A DNA stretch of 6,289 bases from an uncultured Lachnospiraceae bacterium (GTDB lineage Bacteria; Bacillota; Clostridia; Lachnospirales; Lachnospiraceae), in assembly GCA_902783395.1 (NCBI GenBank), contig CACZRA010000311.1:1-6289 (forward strand), read 5' to 3'. Of this stretch, positions 1 to 6,202 are shown in pieces. Positions within the stretch are counted from its first letter, which is position 1; the number at the start of each line of letters is the position of its first letter. The position numbers and the translations under genes were made by a program. The notes under the pieces were generated by a model, which had not been told where the DNA came from, made no database searches, and saw nothing but the letters and a program-made list of their open reading frames with translations.

Positions 1-1
1 T

Positions 2-520
2 GAAAGATCAACAGACGCTGATACCGTAGCATCCGTAAAACCCAAGACCGTGGATCATGAGGCTATCGTTGCCAAGATGAAGCTGGATGCAGAGCAGCAG
101 ACAGCAAACTTAAGATCCATAGTCGAAAAGCTTATGCTGGGACAGAGCAAGGCCTCCAGCATAGCAGGTGCCAAAGAAGGGGAGAATACCCTTCCGACTG
201 ATGAAGATATGTGGAAATTCCTTGCTAAGGGAGATTTCACGGTAGATGCTGCCACAAAGGAGCAGGCACAGGCAGATATAGCCGAGGACGGATATTGGGG
301 TGTTGAAAAAACCTCTGACAGGATATTGGATTTTGCAAAGGCTTTAGCGGGAAATGATCCAAGCAAGGCCCAGCAGTTATTGGATGCTTTCAAAGAGGGC
401 TACAAAAAGGCTGAGGAAATGTGGGGAGATAAGCTTCCGGATATTTCACAGAGGACGTATGAAGCCGTGGAAAAGAAATTCAATGAATGGATGAACCCGG
501 TTACAGAAACAGAAGCCTGA
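2..520 (+). CDS. Hypothetical protein, 3' part (5' end outside window)
   Basis: The reading frame is open from base 2, so 172 residues are visible and the true start probably lies upstream. An internal GTG at 50 could begin a 156-residue protein, but no Shine-Dalgarno sequence precedes it. The visible part has no signal peptide, membrane segment or cysteine, is rich in Ala, Lys, Glu and Asp, and looks soluble and mostly helical. The N-terminal visible stretch is polar and linker-like. A denser block follows, with landmarks MWKFLAKGDFTVDAA, EDGYWGVEKTSDRILDFAKA, then a helical tail with KLPDISQRTYEAV. The pattern of a DRI-x-DFAKAL helix, an EGYKKAEEMWG helix and a TYEAVEKKF helix recalls DUF5610-like C-terminal domains, but this is from memory and unconfirmed. 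It ends just before a terminator, so it is the last gene of a separate upstream transcription unit. The function is not recognised. Confidence 0.8.
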   Translation, partial: ERSTDADTVASVKPKTVDHEAIVAKMKLDAEQQTANLRSIVEKLMLGQSKASSIAGAKEGENTLPTDEDMWKFLAKGDFTVDAATKEQAQADIAEDGYWGVEKTSDRILDFAKALAGNDPSKAQQLLDAFKEGYKKAEEMWGDKLPDISQRTYEAVEKKFNEWMNPVTETEA

Positions 521-538
521 TCAAAACATGACAATCTT

Positions 539-576
539 GAGGGGCTTCCGTATCGATGAGATACGGGAGCTCTTTT
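539..576 (+). terminator. Intrinsic (rho-independent) terminator after the first gene
   Basis: A 10-bp stem pairs 545-554 (CTTCCGTATC) with 560-569 (GATACGGGAG), with one G-T wobble and the 5-nt loop GATGA. It extends outward through six more G-C, A-T or G-T pairs to 539 and 575, and a short TTTT tract lies at 573-576. It begins 18 nt after the stop codon at 518-520 and ends where the next promoter begins, so it separates the first gene from the ispE operon. The T tract is short, so termination may be partial. Confidence 0.85.
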
Positions 577-577
577 G

Positions 578-589
578 ATTGTATACAAT
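578..589. promoter_or_regulatory. Candidate GntR/FadR-type operator (12-bp perfect palindrome)
   Basis: ATTGTATACAAT is its own reverse complement. Its core TTGTATACAA equals the core of the B. subtilis GntR gluconate operator as I recall it (ATACTTGTATACAAGTAT), and that repressor belongs to the same FadR/FCD subfamily as the regulator encoded at 1628-2290. The site overlaps the predicted -35 hexamer at 579-584, so a bound protein would block RNA polymerase. The palindrome is seen directly. Its use as an operator, and autoregulation by the downstream gene, are inferred. Confidence 0.6.
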
Positions 590-607
590 GATACAATGTG
601 GTATAGT
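579..607 (+). promoter_or_regulatory. Sigma-A type promoter of the ispE operon
   Basis: The -35 is TTGTAT (579-584) and the -10 is TATAGT (602-607), with a 17-nt spacer. A TG at 599-600 gives an extended -10 (TGGTATAGT). A start of transcription around 613-615 would leave a leader of about 110 nt before ispE. The position directly after a terminator and before a gap-free gene series fits a main operon promoter. Confidence 0.7.
583..598 (+). repeat. Tandem 8-bp direct repeat in the promoter spacer
   Basis: ATACAATG occurs twice in a row, at 583-590 and 591-598. The first copy contains the right half of the palindrome at 578-589. The second copy repeats that half-site between the -35 and -10 elements. 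It could be a small duplication or an additional half-site for a dimeric regulator. With only two copies, chance is possible. Confidence 0.5.
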
Positions 608-667
608 ATTTGAAACATCAAGTGCTTAAGATTGACATACAGCAGGTTTATTTACCTGTCATTGCGC

Positions 668-715
668 AGGAGATAAAGTTTGAAGAAAGACTGGTGTTTT
701 TTCTTTTCGGCATAG
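668..715 (+). other. Possible 11-codon leader ORF upstream of ispE
   Basis: AGGAG at 668-672 lies 7 nt before a TTG codon at 680, which opens an 11-codon frame (MKKDWCFFFSA if TTG starts) ending at TAG 713-715. That stop touches the ispE ribosome binding site (AGGGAGA, 714-720), an arrangement that would suit translational coupling. A CCTG at 655-658 can pair either with CAGG at 643-646 or with CAGG at 667-670, which covers the leader's binding site. The start codon is weak and the pairings are short, so this may be a chance arrangement. Confidence 0.25.
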
Positions 716-725
716 GGAGATAAAG

Positions 726-1616
726 ATGGAACTAAAAGCATATGCAAAGATAAATCTCGGGTTGGATATCACAGGAAAAAGGGAAGACGGTTACCACGAA
801 CTCAGAACCATCATGCAGCAGATCGATCTGTACGATGAGATCAAAATTTATGCCGAAGCAGAGATATCGGGCAGCAATGACAAGGGCCAGATACTTGTAT
901 CCTGCAATGATTCCATGGTTCCCACGGATGAAAGAAATCTGGCATATAAAGCGGCCGGACTGCTTTTTGACGAATTTGATATAACAGATTCCATACTTAT
1001 AGAAATAGAAAAGAATATACCGGTCTCGGCAGGTCTAGCCGGAGGTTCTACAGATGCGGCAGCGGTATTAAAGGGTGTAAACGAATACTTTGGGCTTGGT
1101 CTTACGGAAGAAGAACTGATCAAAAGAGGAGTGAAGCTCGGAGCGGATGTTCCCTTCTGCATAATGGGAGGAACCGCTTATGCCGGCGGAGTCGGAGAGG
1201 AGCTGGTCCCTCTTGAAGCTCCCGGTGATTATATTGTCCTGACCGCTGTTCCGGACACAAGGGTTTCCACCAAATGGGCATACGGTGCATATGATGAAAT
1301 AGCATCATCAGGAAATATAAGGCATCCTGATATAGATCAGTTAAGGGCTGCCATAGAGATGGAGGATTTTGGATGCGTACCGGAATTTCTCGGAAATGTT
1401 CTGGAGTATGCAACAATCCCGGAATATCCCATCATATCTAAGGTAAAGAATACCATGATGCAAAACGGTGCGGCCGCAGCGCTGATGAGCGGCTCGGGAC
1501 CGAGTGTCTTCGGTCTTTTTATGGATGAGGAAAAAGCCGCTAAGGCATATGATGTGCTGGAAATGTTTGATCTGGTGCCGGAGGAGAGGATATTTCTCAC
1601 CGGATTTCAAAATTAA
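726..1616 (+). CDS. ispE: 4-diphosphocytidyl-2-C-methyl-D-erythritol kinase (IspE)
   Basis: This GHMP-family kinase phosphorylates the 2-hydroxyl of CDP-methylerythritol with ATP, the fourth step of the MEP isoprenoid pathway, in the cytoplasm. The 296-residue length is normal for the family. Visible motifs are the N-terminal AKINLGL with Lys8 followed by DGYHEL, the glycine-rich ATP loop PVSAGLAGGSTDA (residues 99-111), GADVPFC with Asp141 as the expected catalytic base, and the C-terminal SGSGPS loop (255-260). ATG 726 is chosen because AGGGAGA at 714-720 gives a 5-nt spacing and the protein begins at the usual place. It is the first gene of the operon and is followed by the GntR regulator after 11 nt. 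Its product feeds undecaprenyl phosphate synthesis, consistent with the cell-wall genes downstream. Identification is secure from the motifs. Confidence 0.97.
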   Translation: MELKAYAKINLGLDITGKREDGYHELRTIMQQIDLYDEIKIYAEAEISGSNDKGQILVSCNDSMVPTDERNLAYKAAGLLFDEFDITDSILIEIEKNIPVSAGLAGGSTDAAAVLKGVNEYFGLGLTEEELIKRGVKLGADVPFCIMGGTAYAGGVGEELVPLEAPGDYIVLTAVPDTRVSTKWAYGAYDEIASSGNIRHPDIDQLRAAIEMEDFGCVPEFLGNVLEYATIPEYPIISKVKNTMMQNGAAAALMSGSGPSVFGLFMDEEKAAKAYDVLEMFDLVPEERIFLTGFQN

Positions 1617-1627
1617 AGGGGCTGAAT

Positions 1628-2290
1628 ATGGGATTTTATGAGAATGAAGAAGATGCGTTCCTTCCGTTAAGAGATGTTGTCTTTAAGCAGCTCAGAGAGG
1701 AGATCCTGTACGGAAAACTGAAACCCGGAGAAAGGCTGATGGAGATAGCTCTTTCGGAGAGACTCGGGGTCAGCCGGACACCCGTAAGGGAGGGTATAAG
1801 GCTTCTGGAAAAAGAAGGCCTTGTCGTAATGCTTCCAAGGCGCGGCGCTCATGTTGCGAGTATTACGGCAAAACAGCTGGAGGATGTGCTTGAAGCAAGA
1901 CGTACTTTGGAGACTTTTGCCGTAAATGCCTGCTGTGCAAAAATAAATGAAGCACGTTTTGAAGCTCTTAAGACAGCAAACAGCAGATTTGCGGAAACGG
2001 TTTCCAAAAGAGATCTCAGAGCTATGGCAGATTCGGATACGGAATTTCATAATATTATCATAGATACCGCCGGAAATGAGAAGGTGAAAGAGCTGCTGGT
2101 AAGCCTTAAGGAGCAGATTTTCAGATATAAATACGAATTCATGAAAGAAATGGATGATCCTACCAGGCTTGTCAGGGAACATGAAGAGATAATAAAGGCT
2201 ATCGGGGAGAGCAGATCCGACAAAGCCGTTGAGCTTATCAGGATGCATATTGATTCACAGCATATAGCCATATACAGGAAGCTGAAATGA
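1628..2290 (+). CDS. GntR family transcriptional regulator, FadR/FCD subfamily
   Basis: The 220-residue protein has an N-terminal winged helix-turn-helix (about residues 12-80), with GKLKPGERLMEIALSERLGV leading into the recognition helix SRTPVREGIRLLEKEG and the wing RRGAHVASI. A C-terminal all-helical FCD ligand-binding domain covers about 83-210. Likely metal ligands of the FCD pocket are Asp137 and His141 (DTEFH), His185 (REHEEII) and His207 (RMHID). FCD proteins usually sense small carboxylates or sugar acids; the ligand here cannot be read from sequence. The start at ATG 1628 follows AGGGG at 1617-1621. The last bases overlap the murI start (ATGA at 2287-2290), so the two are translationally coupled. 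A palindrome typical for such regulators overlaps the operon promoter at 578-589, suggesting autoregulation. No gene symbol is assigned because the target pathway is unknown. Confidence 0.93.
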   Translation: MGFYENEEDAFLPLRDVVFKQLREEILYGKLKPGERLMEIALSERLGVSRTPVREGIRLLEKEGLVVMLPRRGAHVASITAKQLEDVLEARRTLETFAVNACCAKINEARFEALKTANSRFAETVSKRDLRAMADSDTEFHNIIIDTAGNEKVKELLVSLKEQIFRYKYEFMKEMDDPTRLVREHEEIIKAIGESRSDKAVELIRMHIDSQHIAIYRKLK

Positions 2291-3102
2291 GCAGAAGGCC
2301 TATAGGGGTATTTGATTCCGGAGTAGGCGGCCTCACGGTGTTAAAGGAGCTGATACGGAGACTCCCCAATGAAAGATATGTTTATTTCGGTGATATGGCC
2401 AGAACTCCTTACGGAACAAAATCAAAGGAAACCGTAACCAGGTTTTCAAAACAGATAGTAAGATTTTTGTTGAGCCTTGACGTAAAAGCTATAGTTGTAG
2501 CCTGCAATACGGCATCGGCAATGGCTCTTGATTCCATAGAGGCGGAATATGATATGCCGGTGATAGGTGTCGTTAAGCCGGGCGCCAAAACGGCTGCGGA
2601 TACGACAAAAACCGGCCATATCGGTCTGATAGGAACAGAGGCAACGATAAGCTCGGGAATATATGAGAGCTATCTGGATACATATTCTCCGGGTATCCAT
2701 CTTTCCGGCAAGGCCTGTCCTTTGTTTGTGTCTCTGGTGGAGGAAGGCTGTATAGAGGATCCCGTAACAACTGAGATCGCAAGACGTTATCTGTCTGTAT
2801 TTAAGGGTACGGATATTGACACTATCATTATGGGCTGTACACATTTTCCGATGATAGAAGATACTATACAGAGGGTCGCCGGAAATCATGTAAAGCTGGT
2901 GAATCCGGCTTTTGAAACGGCAAAATCCACCCAGAAAATGCTGGAAGAACGAAATCTGGAGAACGATGAAGAGATACCGGTTGATGAGGAAGCATACAGA
3001 TTCTATGTTTCCGACGCACCGGACAGATTTTCGAGGATAGCGGATATATTCCTGCCATTGAGTATTTCCGGGGCAAAACAGATAGCGATAGAGGAATACT
3101 GA
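2287..3102 (+). CDS. murI: Glutamate racemase
   Basis: It interconverts L- and D-glutamate without cofactor and supplies D-Glu for the peptidoglycan stem peptide; it is a cytoplasmic enzyme of the Asp/Glu racemase family. The 271-residue length is typical. Both catalytic cysteines are visible: Cys73 in VACNTASA and Cys184 in GCTHFP. The N-terminal IGVFDSGVGGLTV (residues 6-18, with Asp10 and Ser11), the YFGDMARTPYG block and His186 also match the family. The start codon overlaps the regulator's stop in ATGA, with AGGAAG at 2276-2281 as ribosome binding site. A DUF1934 gene follows 4 nt after the stop. The alternative symbol racE is used in some Firmicutes. Nothing looks disrupted. Confidence 0.97.
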   Translation: MSRRPIGVFDSGVGGLTVLKELIRRLPNERYVYFGDMARTPYGTKSKETVTRFSKQIVRFLLSLDVKAIVVACNTASAMALDSIEAEYDMPVIGVVKPGAKTAADTTKTGHIGLIGTEATISSGIYESYLDTYSPGIHLSGKACPLFVSLVEEGCIEDPVTTEIARRYLSVFKGTDIDTIIMGCTHFPMIEDTIQRVAGNHVKLVNPAFETAKSTQKMLEERNLENDEEIPVDEEAYRFYVSDAPDRFSRIADIFLPLSISGAKQIAIEEY

Positions 3103-3106
3103 AGTC

Positions 3107-3487
3107 ATGCCCTCAGAAAAGGTAATATCCATAACGACTGTTTCCCCGGGGGGAGAGAGTCAGGAGATCAGGGCAAAATGCAGGTGCTATTCGAAGGAAG
3201 GAAAAGAACATGTCCTTTTTGAAGCTGACGGAGACAGATGCAGGATAAGCTTTGACAAAAGCAGCCTGACATACCGGAGACAGGGAGAGCTTTCATTCGA
3301 GCTTTTTCTGTCGGCCGGAACAAAGACCGATGTGAAAATGTACACCTCTTACGGTGCTTCGGAAATAACCTGCTTTACGGAGGCATACAATGTGTCTGAA
3401 ACAGGGGATGCAATAAGGATAGATATAAAATATAATATGGCAGAAGAAGCCAGAAAAATGGAAATAATCATCAAGGAGAAGATATGA
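3107..3487 (+). CDS. DUF1934 family protein (YwiB-like)
   Basis: The 126-residue protein lacks a signal peptide or membrane segment and is probably a small cytoplasmic beta-barrel of the calycin-like fold. The family signature is visible: an N-terminal strand ISITTVSPGGESQEIRAKC, a central block DGDRCRISFDKSSLTYRRQG, then MYTSYGASEIT (residues 79-88) and a final alternating-hydrophobic strand MEIIIKEKI. B. subtilis YwiB is the relative I have in mind. The biochemical role of the family is not established to my knowledge. The gene starts 4 nt after murI (GAGGA at 3091-3095, 11 nt from ATG) and its stop overlaps the galU start in ATGA, so it is embedded in an envelope-precursor operon. Four cysteines (25, 27, 46, 89) are present without an obvious metal motif. 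The family call is fairly sure, the function unknown. Confidence 0.82.
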   Translation: MPSEKVISITTVSPGGESQEIRAKCRCYSKEGKEHVLFEADGDRCRISFDKSSLTYRRQGELSFELFLSAGTKTDVKMYTSYGASEITCFTEAYNVSETGDAIRIDIKYNMAEEARKMEIIIKEKI

Positions 3488-4374
3488 AGATCAGAAAGGC
3501 AATAATACCGGCAGCGGGACTGGGGACCAGATTTCTTCCCGCAACAAAGGCACAGCCAAAGGAAATGCTGCCTATCGTGGATAAACCTACGATCCAGTAC
3601 ATTATTGAAGAGGCTGTAGCCAGCGGCATAGAAGATATTATCATAGTCAACGGCAGGAATAAGGGATCCATTGAAGATCATTTTGACCGTACAGTTGAGC
3701 TGGAGATGGAGCTTAAAAAAAAGAACAAAGAGGAAGAATTTGAAATGGTAAAGTCCATTTCTGAAATGGCAAATGTTTATTTTATCAGACAGAAGGAGCC
3801 ATTGGGACTTGGACACGCAGTGCTTTCGGCACAGCGCTTTATCGGAAACGAACCCTTTGCCGTGCTTTTGGGGGATGATGTGGTGGTAGCGAAGACTCCG
3901 GCTCTCAGGCAGATGATAGATGTATATAATGAGTACAGAAACAGTATTATCGGAGTTCAGACCGTACCGCATGAGGTTACGGATAAGTATGGTATAGTGA
4001 ACGGAAAGGCAGTGGATGACAGAGTTTATAAGGTGAAGGATCTGGTTGAGAAGCCGCCGGTCGATGAAGCCCCGTCAGATGTGGCCATACTTGGAAGATA
4101 TATACTTACGCCGAATGTCTTCAGATACCTTGAAACACAGGAGAGGGGAGCAGGCGGAGAGATCCAGCTGACCGATGCACTGAAAAGACTGGCTAAGGAT
4201 GAAGCCGTCTACGCATATGATTTTAAGGGACACAGATATGACTGTGGCGCGAAGATCGGATTCCTTCAGGCAAATATCGAGTTCGGACTGCGAAGGAGTG
4301 AACTTCGGGATGAGCTGGAGATGTATATTAAAAAACTGGCTGAAAATATTGATAAGGCGATAGATTATGACTGA
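3484..4374 (+). CDS. galU: UTP--glucose-1-phosphate uridylyltransferase
   Basis: It makes UDP-glucose from UTP and glucose-1-phosphate, the precursor for glycolipids, teichoic acid glycosylation, exopolysaccharide and the Leloir pathway. The 296 residues match bacterial GalU. Motifs are the nucleotide-binding PAAGLGTRFLPATK (residues 9-22), PKEMLPIVDKP with Lys26, LGLGHAV (107-113), the metal-site LLGDD (128-132), VEKP with Lys190, LGRYIL (203-208), GGEIQLTD (224-231) and YDCGAKIGFL (252-261). The start at 3484 overlaps the preceding stop (ATGA) and follows AAGGAGA at 3473-3479. The related RfbA-type thymidylyltransferases have a different motif set, so GalU is the better call. A 51-nt gap separates it from the next gene. 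No terminator hairpin is visible there, so transcription probably continues. Confidence 0.96.
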   Translation: MKIRKAIIPAAGLGTRFLPATKAQPKEMLPIVDKPTIQYIIEEAVASGIEDIIIVNGRNKGSIEDHFDRTVELEMELKKKNKEEEFEMVKSISEMANVYFIRQKEPLGLGHAVLSAQRFIGNEPFAVLLGDDVVVAKTPALRQMIDVYNEYRNSIIGVQTVPHEVTDKYGIVNGKAVDDRVYKVKDLVEKPPVDEAPSDVAILGRYILTPNVFRYLETQERGAGGEIQLTDALKRLAKDEAVYAYDFKGHRYDCGAKIGFLQANIEFGLRRSELRDELEMYIKKLAENIDKAIDYD

Positions 4375-4425
4375 GATGGTTCCCACAGAATGAAGCTGAT
4401 GGACGGAGAGGAGAAAGCGGAATAA

Positions 4426-4905
4426 ATGAGCACGGGTTGGATAGTAACGATAGTATTACTTGTGATACTTGCAGCAGCGGCTGTTGCCCTGTATTTTTTC
4501 GGGAAAAGAGCTCAAAAAAAGCAGGAGGAACAGCAGGCTCAGATAGAAGCATCGGCCCAGGTGGTACAGATGCTTATAATCGATAAGAAAAAAATGCGTC
4601 TCAATGAAGCGGGGCTGCCGGAAGCCGTAGTGAAGCAGGCGCCTAAGCTGATGCGCAGATCAAAGGTTCCGGTAGTAAAGGCAAAGGTAGGACCGCAGGT
4701 GATGACCTTCATAGCAGATGCCCAGGTATTTGATGAAATACCCGTAAAAAAGGAAGTAAAGGCTACGGTCAGCGGTATTTATATATCAAAGGTAAGAGGC
4801 GTAAGGGGGTCAATGAGCAAGGGAGCGGAACCGGTCAAAAAAAGCAGATTCCAGAAGTTTAAGGAAACGCTGCAGGAGAAAGCCGGGGCAACTCCAAAAA
4901 GGTAA
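4426..4905 (+). CDS. Small single-pass membrane protein of unknown function
   Basis: The 159-residue protein opens with a hydrophobic segment (about residues 5-25, WIVTIVLLVILAAAAVALYF) followed by a basic KRAQKK stretch. By the positive-inside rule the short N-terminus faces outward and the remaining 130 residues are cytoplasmic. A short charged Gln/Glu helix (27-47) could be a coiled coil. A compact conserved-looking domain follows, with MLIIDKKKMRLNEAGLP (49-65), RRSKVPVVKAKVGPQVMTFI (77-96) and VKKEVKATVSGIYISKVRGV (107-126), ending in a basic tail. Similar proteins seem familiar to me from Lachnospiraceae, but no function is known to me. The ribosome binding site is GGAGAGGAG at 4405-4413. 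It lies between galU and proS in the same direction and is probably cotranscribed. The protein is strongly basic, so contact with anionic lipid or RNA is conceivable but unsupported. Confidence 0.85.
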   Translation: MSTGWIVTIVLLVILAAAAVALYFFGKRAQKKQEEQQAQIEASAQVVQMLIIDKKKMRLNEAGLPEAVVKQAPKLMRRSKVPVVKAKVGPQVMTFIADAQVFDEIPVKKEVKATVSGIYISKVRGVRGSMSKGAEPVKKSRFQKFKETLQEKAGATPKR

Positions 4906-4936
4906 ATCACAGTGAGCACGGATATATTATTATGAA

Positions 4937-4942
4937 AAGGGA
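4937..4942 (+). promoter_or_regulatory. Ribosome binding site that decides the proS start
   Basis: AAGGGA at 4937-4942 lies 9 nt before ATG 4952 but only 3 nt before ATG 4946. The spacing favours 4952, giving an N-terminus MSDKKMVESITSMDEDF that resembles usual family starts. The in-frame ATG at 4946 would add just Met-Glu. Confidence 0.6.
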
Positions 4943-4951
4943 TGAATGGAA

Positions 4952-6202
4952 ATGAGTGACAAGAAGATGGTGGAATCCATTACTTCAATGGATGAGGATT
5001 TTGCAAAGTGGTATACGGATGTAGTTAAAAGAGCGGAGCTTATGGATTATTCCAGCGTGAAGGGATGTATGATATTTCTTCCAGCGGGATATGCTCTTTG
5101 GGAAAATATACAGGGACTTCTGGATAAGAGATTTAAGGAGACGGGAGTAGAGAATGTATATATGCCGGTGTTTATACCGGAGAGTCTTCTTCAGAAGGAA
5201 AAGGATCACGTAGAAGGCTTTGCACCTGAGGTTGCCTGGGTAACAGAGGGAGGCGGAGAAAAGCTGGAAGAGAAGATGTGCGTAAGGCCTACATCCGAAA
5301 CCCTGTTCTGCGATCTGTATAAAAATATAATCCATTCCTACAGAGACCTGCCTAAGATCTATAACCAGTGGTGTTCGGTGGTTCGCTGGGAGAAGACCAC
5401 CAGACCCTTCCTGCGCTCCAGAGAGTTTTTATGGCAGGAGGGTCATACGATGCATGAAACTCCGGAGGAGGCAGAAGAAAGAACCGTTCAGATGCTGAAT
5501 GTTTATGCGGATTTTCTGAAGGAGGATCTGGCTATTCCTACCATAAAGGGCAGAAAAACCGATAAGGAAAAGTTTGCGGGAGCAGTAGCCACATACACGA
5601 TTGAAGCCATGATGCATGACGGCAAGGCATTGCAGAGCGGCACATCCCATAATTTCGGGGATGGTTTTGCGAAGGCGTTTGAGATCGAATATACGGGGAG
5701 GGATAATAAACAACACAATCCGTTCCAGACATCCTGGGGGCTTTCTACCAGACTTATAGGAGCGCTCATAATGGTACACGGAGATGACAGAGGACTGGTA
5801 CTTCCTCCTCATATAGCACCGACACAGGTTGTCATCGTACCTATAAGGCAGCAGAATGACGGAGTCCTTGATATGTGTAAGAAAGTTGCGGATGAATATC
5901 TTGCAGGACTCAGGGTAAAGGTCGATGATTCGGAAAGATCCCCCGGATTTAAATTTGCAGAGCAGGAAATGAGGGGCTTTCCCGTAAGGATAGAGATCGG
6001 GCCAAGGGATATTGAAAACGGGGAATGCGTGGTTGTCCGAAGAGATAATTACGAAAAAATGAAGGTGAAGCTTTCGGAACTGGGGGATTATATCCCCGGG
6101 CTTTGGATACCATACAAAGCGATATGTACGAAAGAGCGGAAGAGCATCTTGAGAATTCCATATATGAAGCGACCGATTATGAAAGCTTTAAGAAGCTTAT
6201 AG
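4952..6202 (+). CDS. proS: Prolyl-tRNA synthetase, archaeal/eukaryotic-like type; frame broken near 6103 and 3' end outside window
   Basis: This class II synthetase charges tRNA-Pro with proline in the cytoplasm. Numbering from ATG 4952, the catalytic core shows motif 1 around VYMPVFIPES, RPTSE (112-116), motif 2 around VVRWEKTTRPFLRSREF with Arg145, Glu147, Arg155 and Arg157, and motif 3 around STRLIGALIMVHGDDRG. The anticodon-binding domain runs from about IAPTQVVIVP (288) to residue 384. There is no long editing insertion, which marks the short archaeal/eukaryotic-like class rather than the E. coli class. After PGL (CTT at 6101) the frame gives 32 unrelated residues and stops at 6202. The expected continuation DTIQSDMYERAEEH lies in the -1 frame, so one base appears missing in CTTTGG (6101-6106). 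Either the gene is a recent frameshift mutant or the base was lost in sequencing or assembly. As an essential gene, an artefact is likely. Confidence 0.93.
   Translation: MSDKKMVESITSMDEDFAKWYTDVVKRAELMDYSSVKGCMIFLPAGYALWENIQGLLDKRFKETGVENVYMPVFIPESLLQKEKDHVEGFAPEVAWVTEGGGEKLEEKMCVRPTSETLFCDLYKNIIHSYRDLPKIYNQWCSVVRWEKTTRPFLRSREFLWQEGHTMHETPEEAEERTVQMLNVYADFLKEDLAIPTIKGRKTDKEKFAGAVATYTIEAMMHDGKALQSGTSHNFGDGFAKAFEIEYTGRDNKQHNPFQTSWGLSTRLIGALIMVHGDDRGLVLPPHIAPTQVVIVPIRQQNDGVLDMCKKVADEYLAGLRVKVDDSERSPGFKFAEQEMRGFPVRIEIGPRDIENGECVVVRRDNYEKMKVKLSELGDYIPGLWIPYKAICTKERKSILRIPYMKRPIMKALRSL

Noticed and set aside
50..520. A complete 156-residue gene starting at GTG 50.
   Set aside because: The frame is open to the window edge and no ribosome binding site precedes GTG 50, so a 5'-truncated longer gene is more likely.
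632..637. A perfect -35 hexamer TTGACA upstream of ispE.
   Set aside because: No acceptable -10 lies 15-19 nt downstream (the region reads TTTACCTGTC); the promoter at 579-607 is far better.
2446..3132. A 228-codon open frame on the minus strand opposite murI.
   Set aside because: It is antisense to a clear glutamate racemase, has no plausible protein family features, and is a by-product of the coding-strand codon bias. The long minus-strand frames at 1667-2248 and 3349-3972 are rejected for the same reason.
4390..4425. An 11-codon ORF (MKLMDGEEKAE) ending directly before the ATG of the membrane-protein gene.
   Set aside because: No ribosome binding site precedes it, and its GGAGAGGAG segment is better explained as the ribosome binding site of the gene at 4426.
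4932..4955. A 7-codon ORF (MKRDEWK) whose stop overlaps the proS ATG at 4952 as ATGA.
   Set aside because: It has no Shine-Dalgarno sequence upstream, is very short, and its codons coincide with the proS ribosome binding site.
6095..6110. Programmed ribosomal frameshifting in proS.
   Set aside because: There is no phased slippery heptamer and no obvious downstream stimulatory stem, and ProRS is not known to be recoded; a missing base is simpler.
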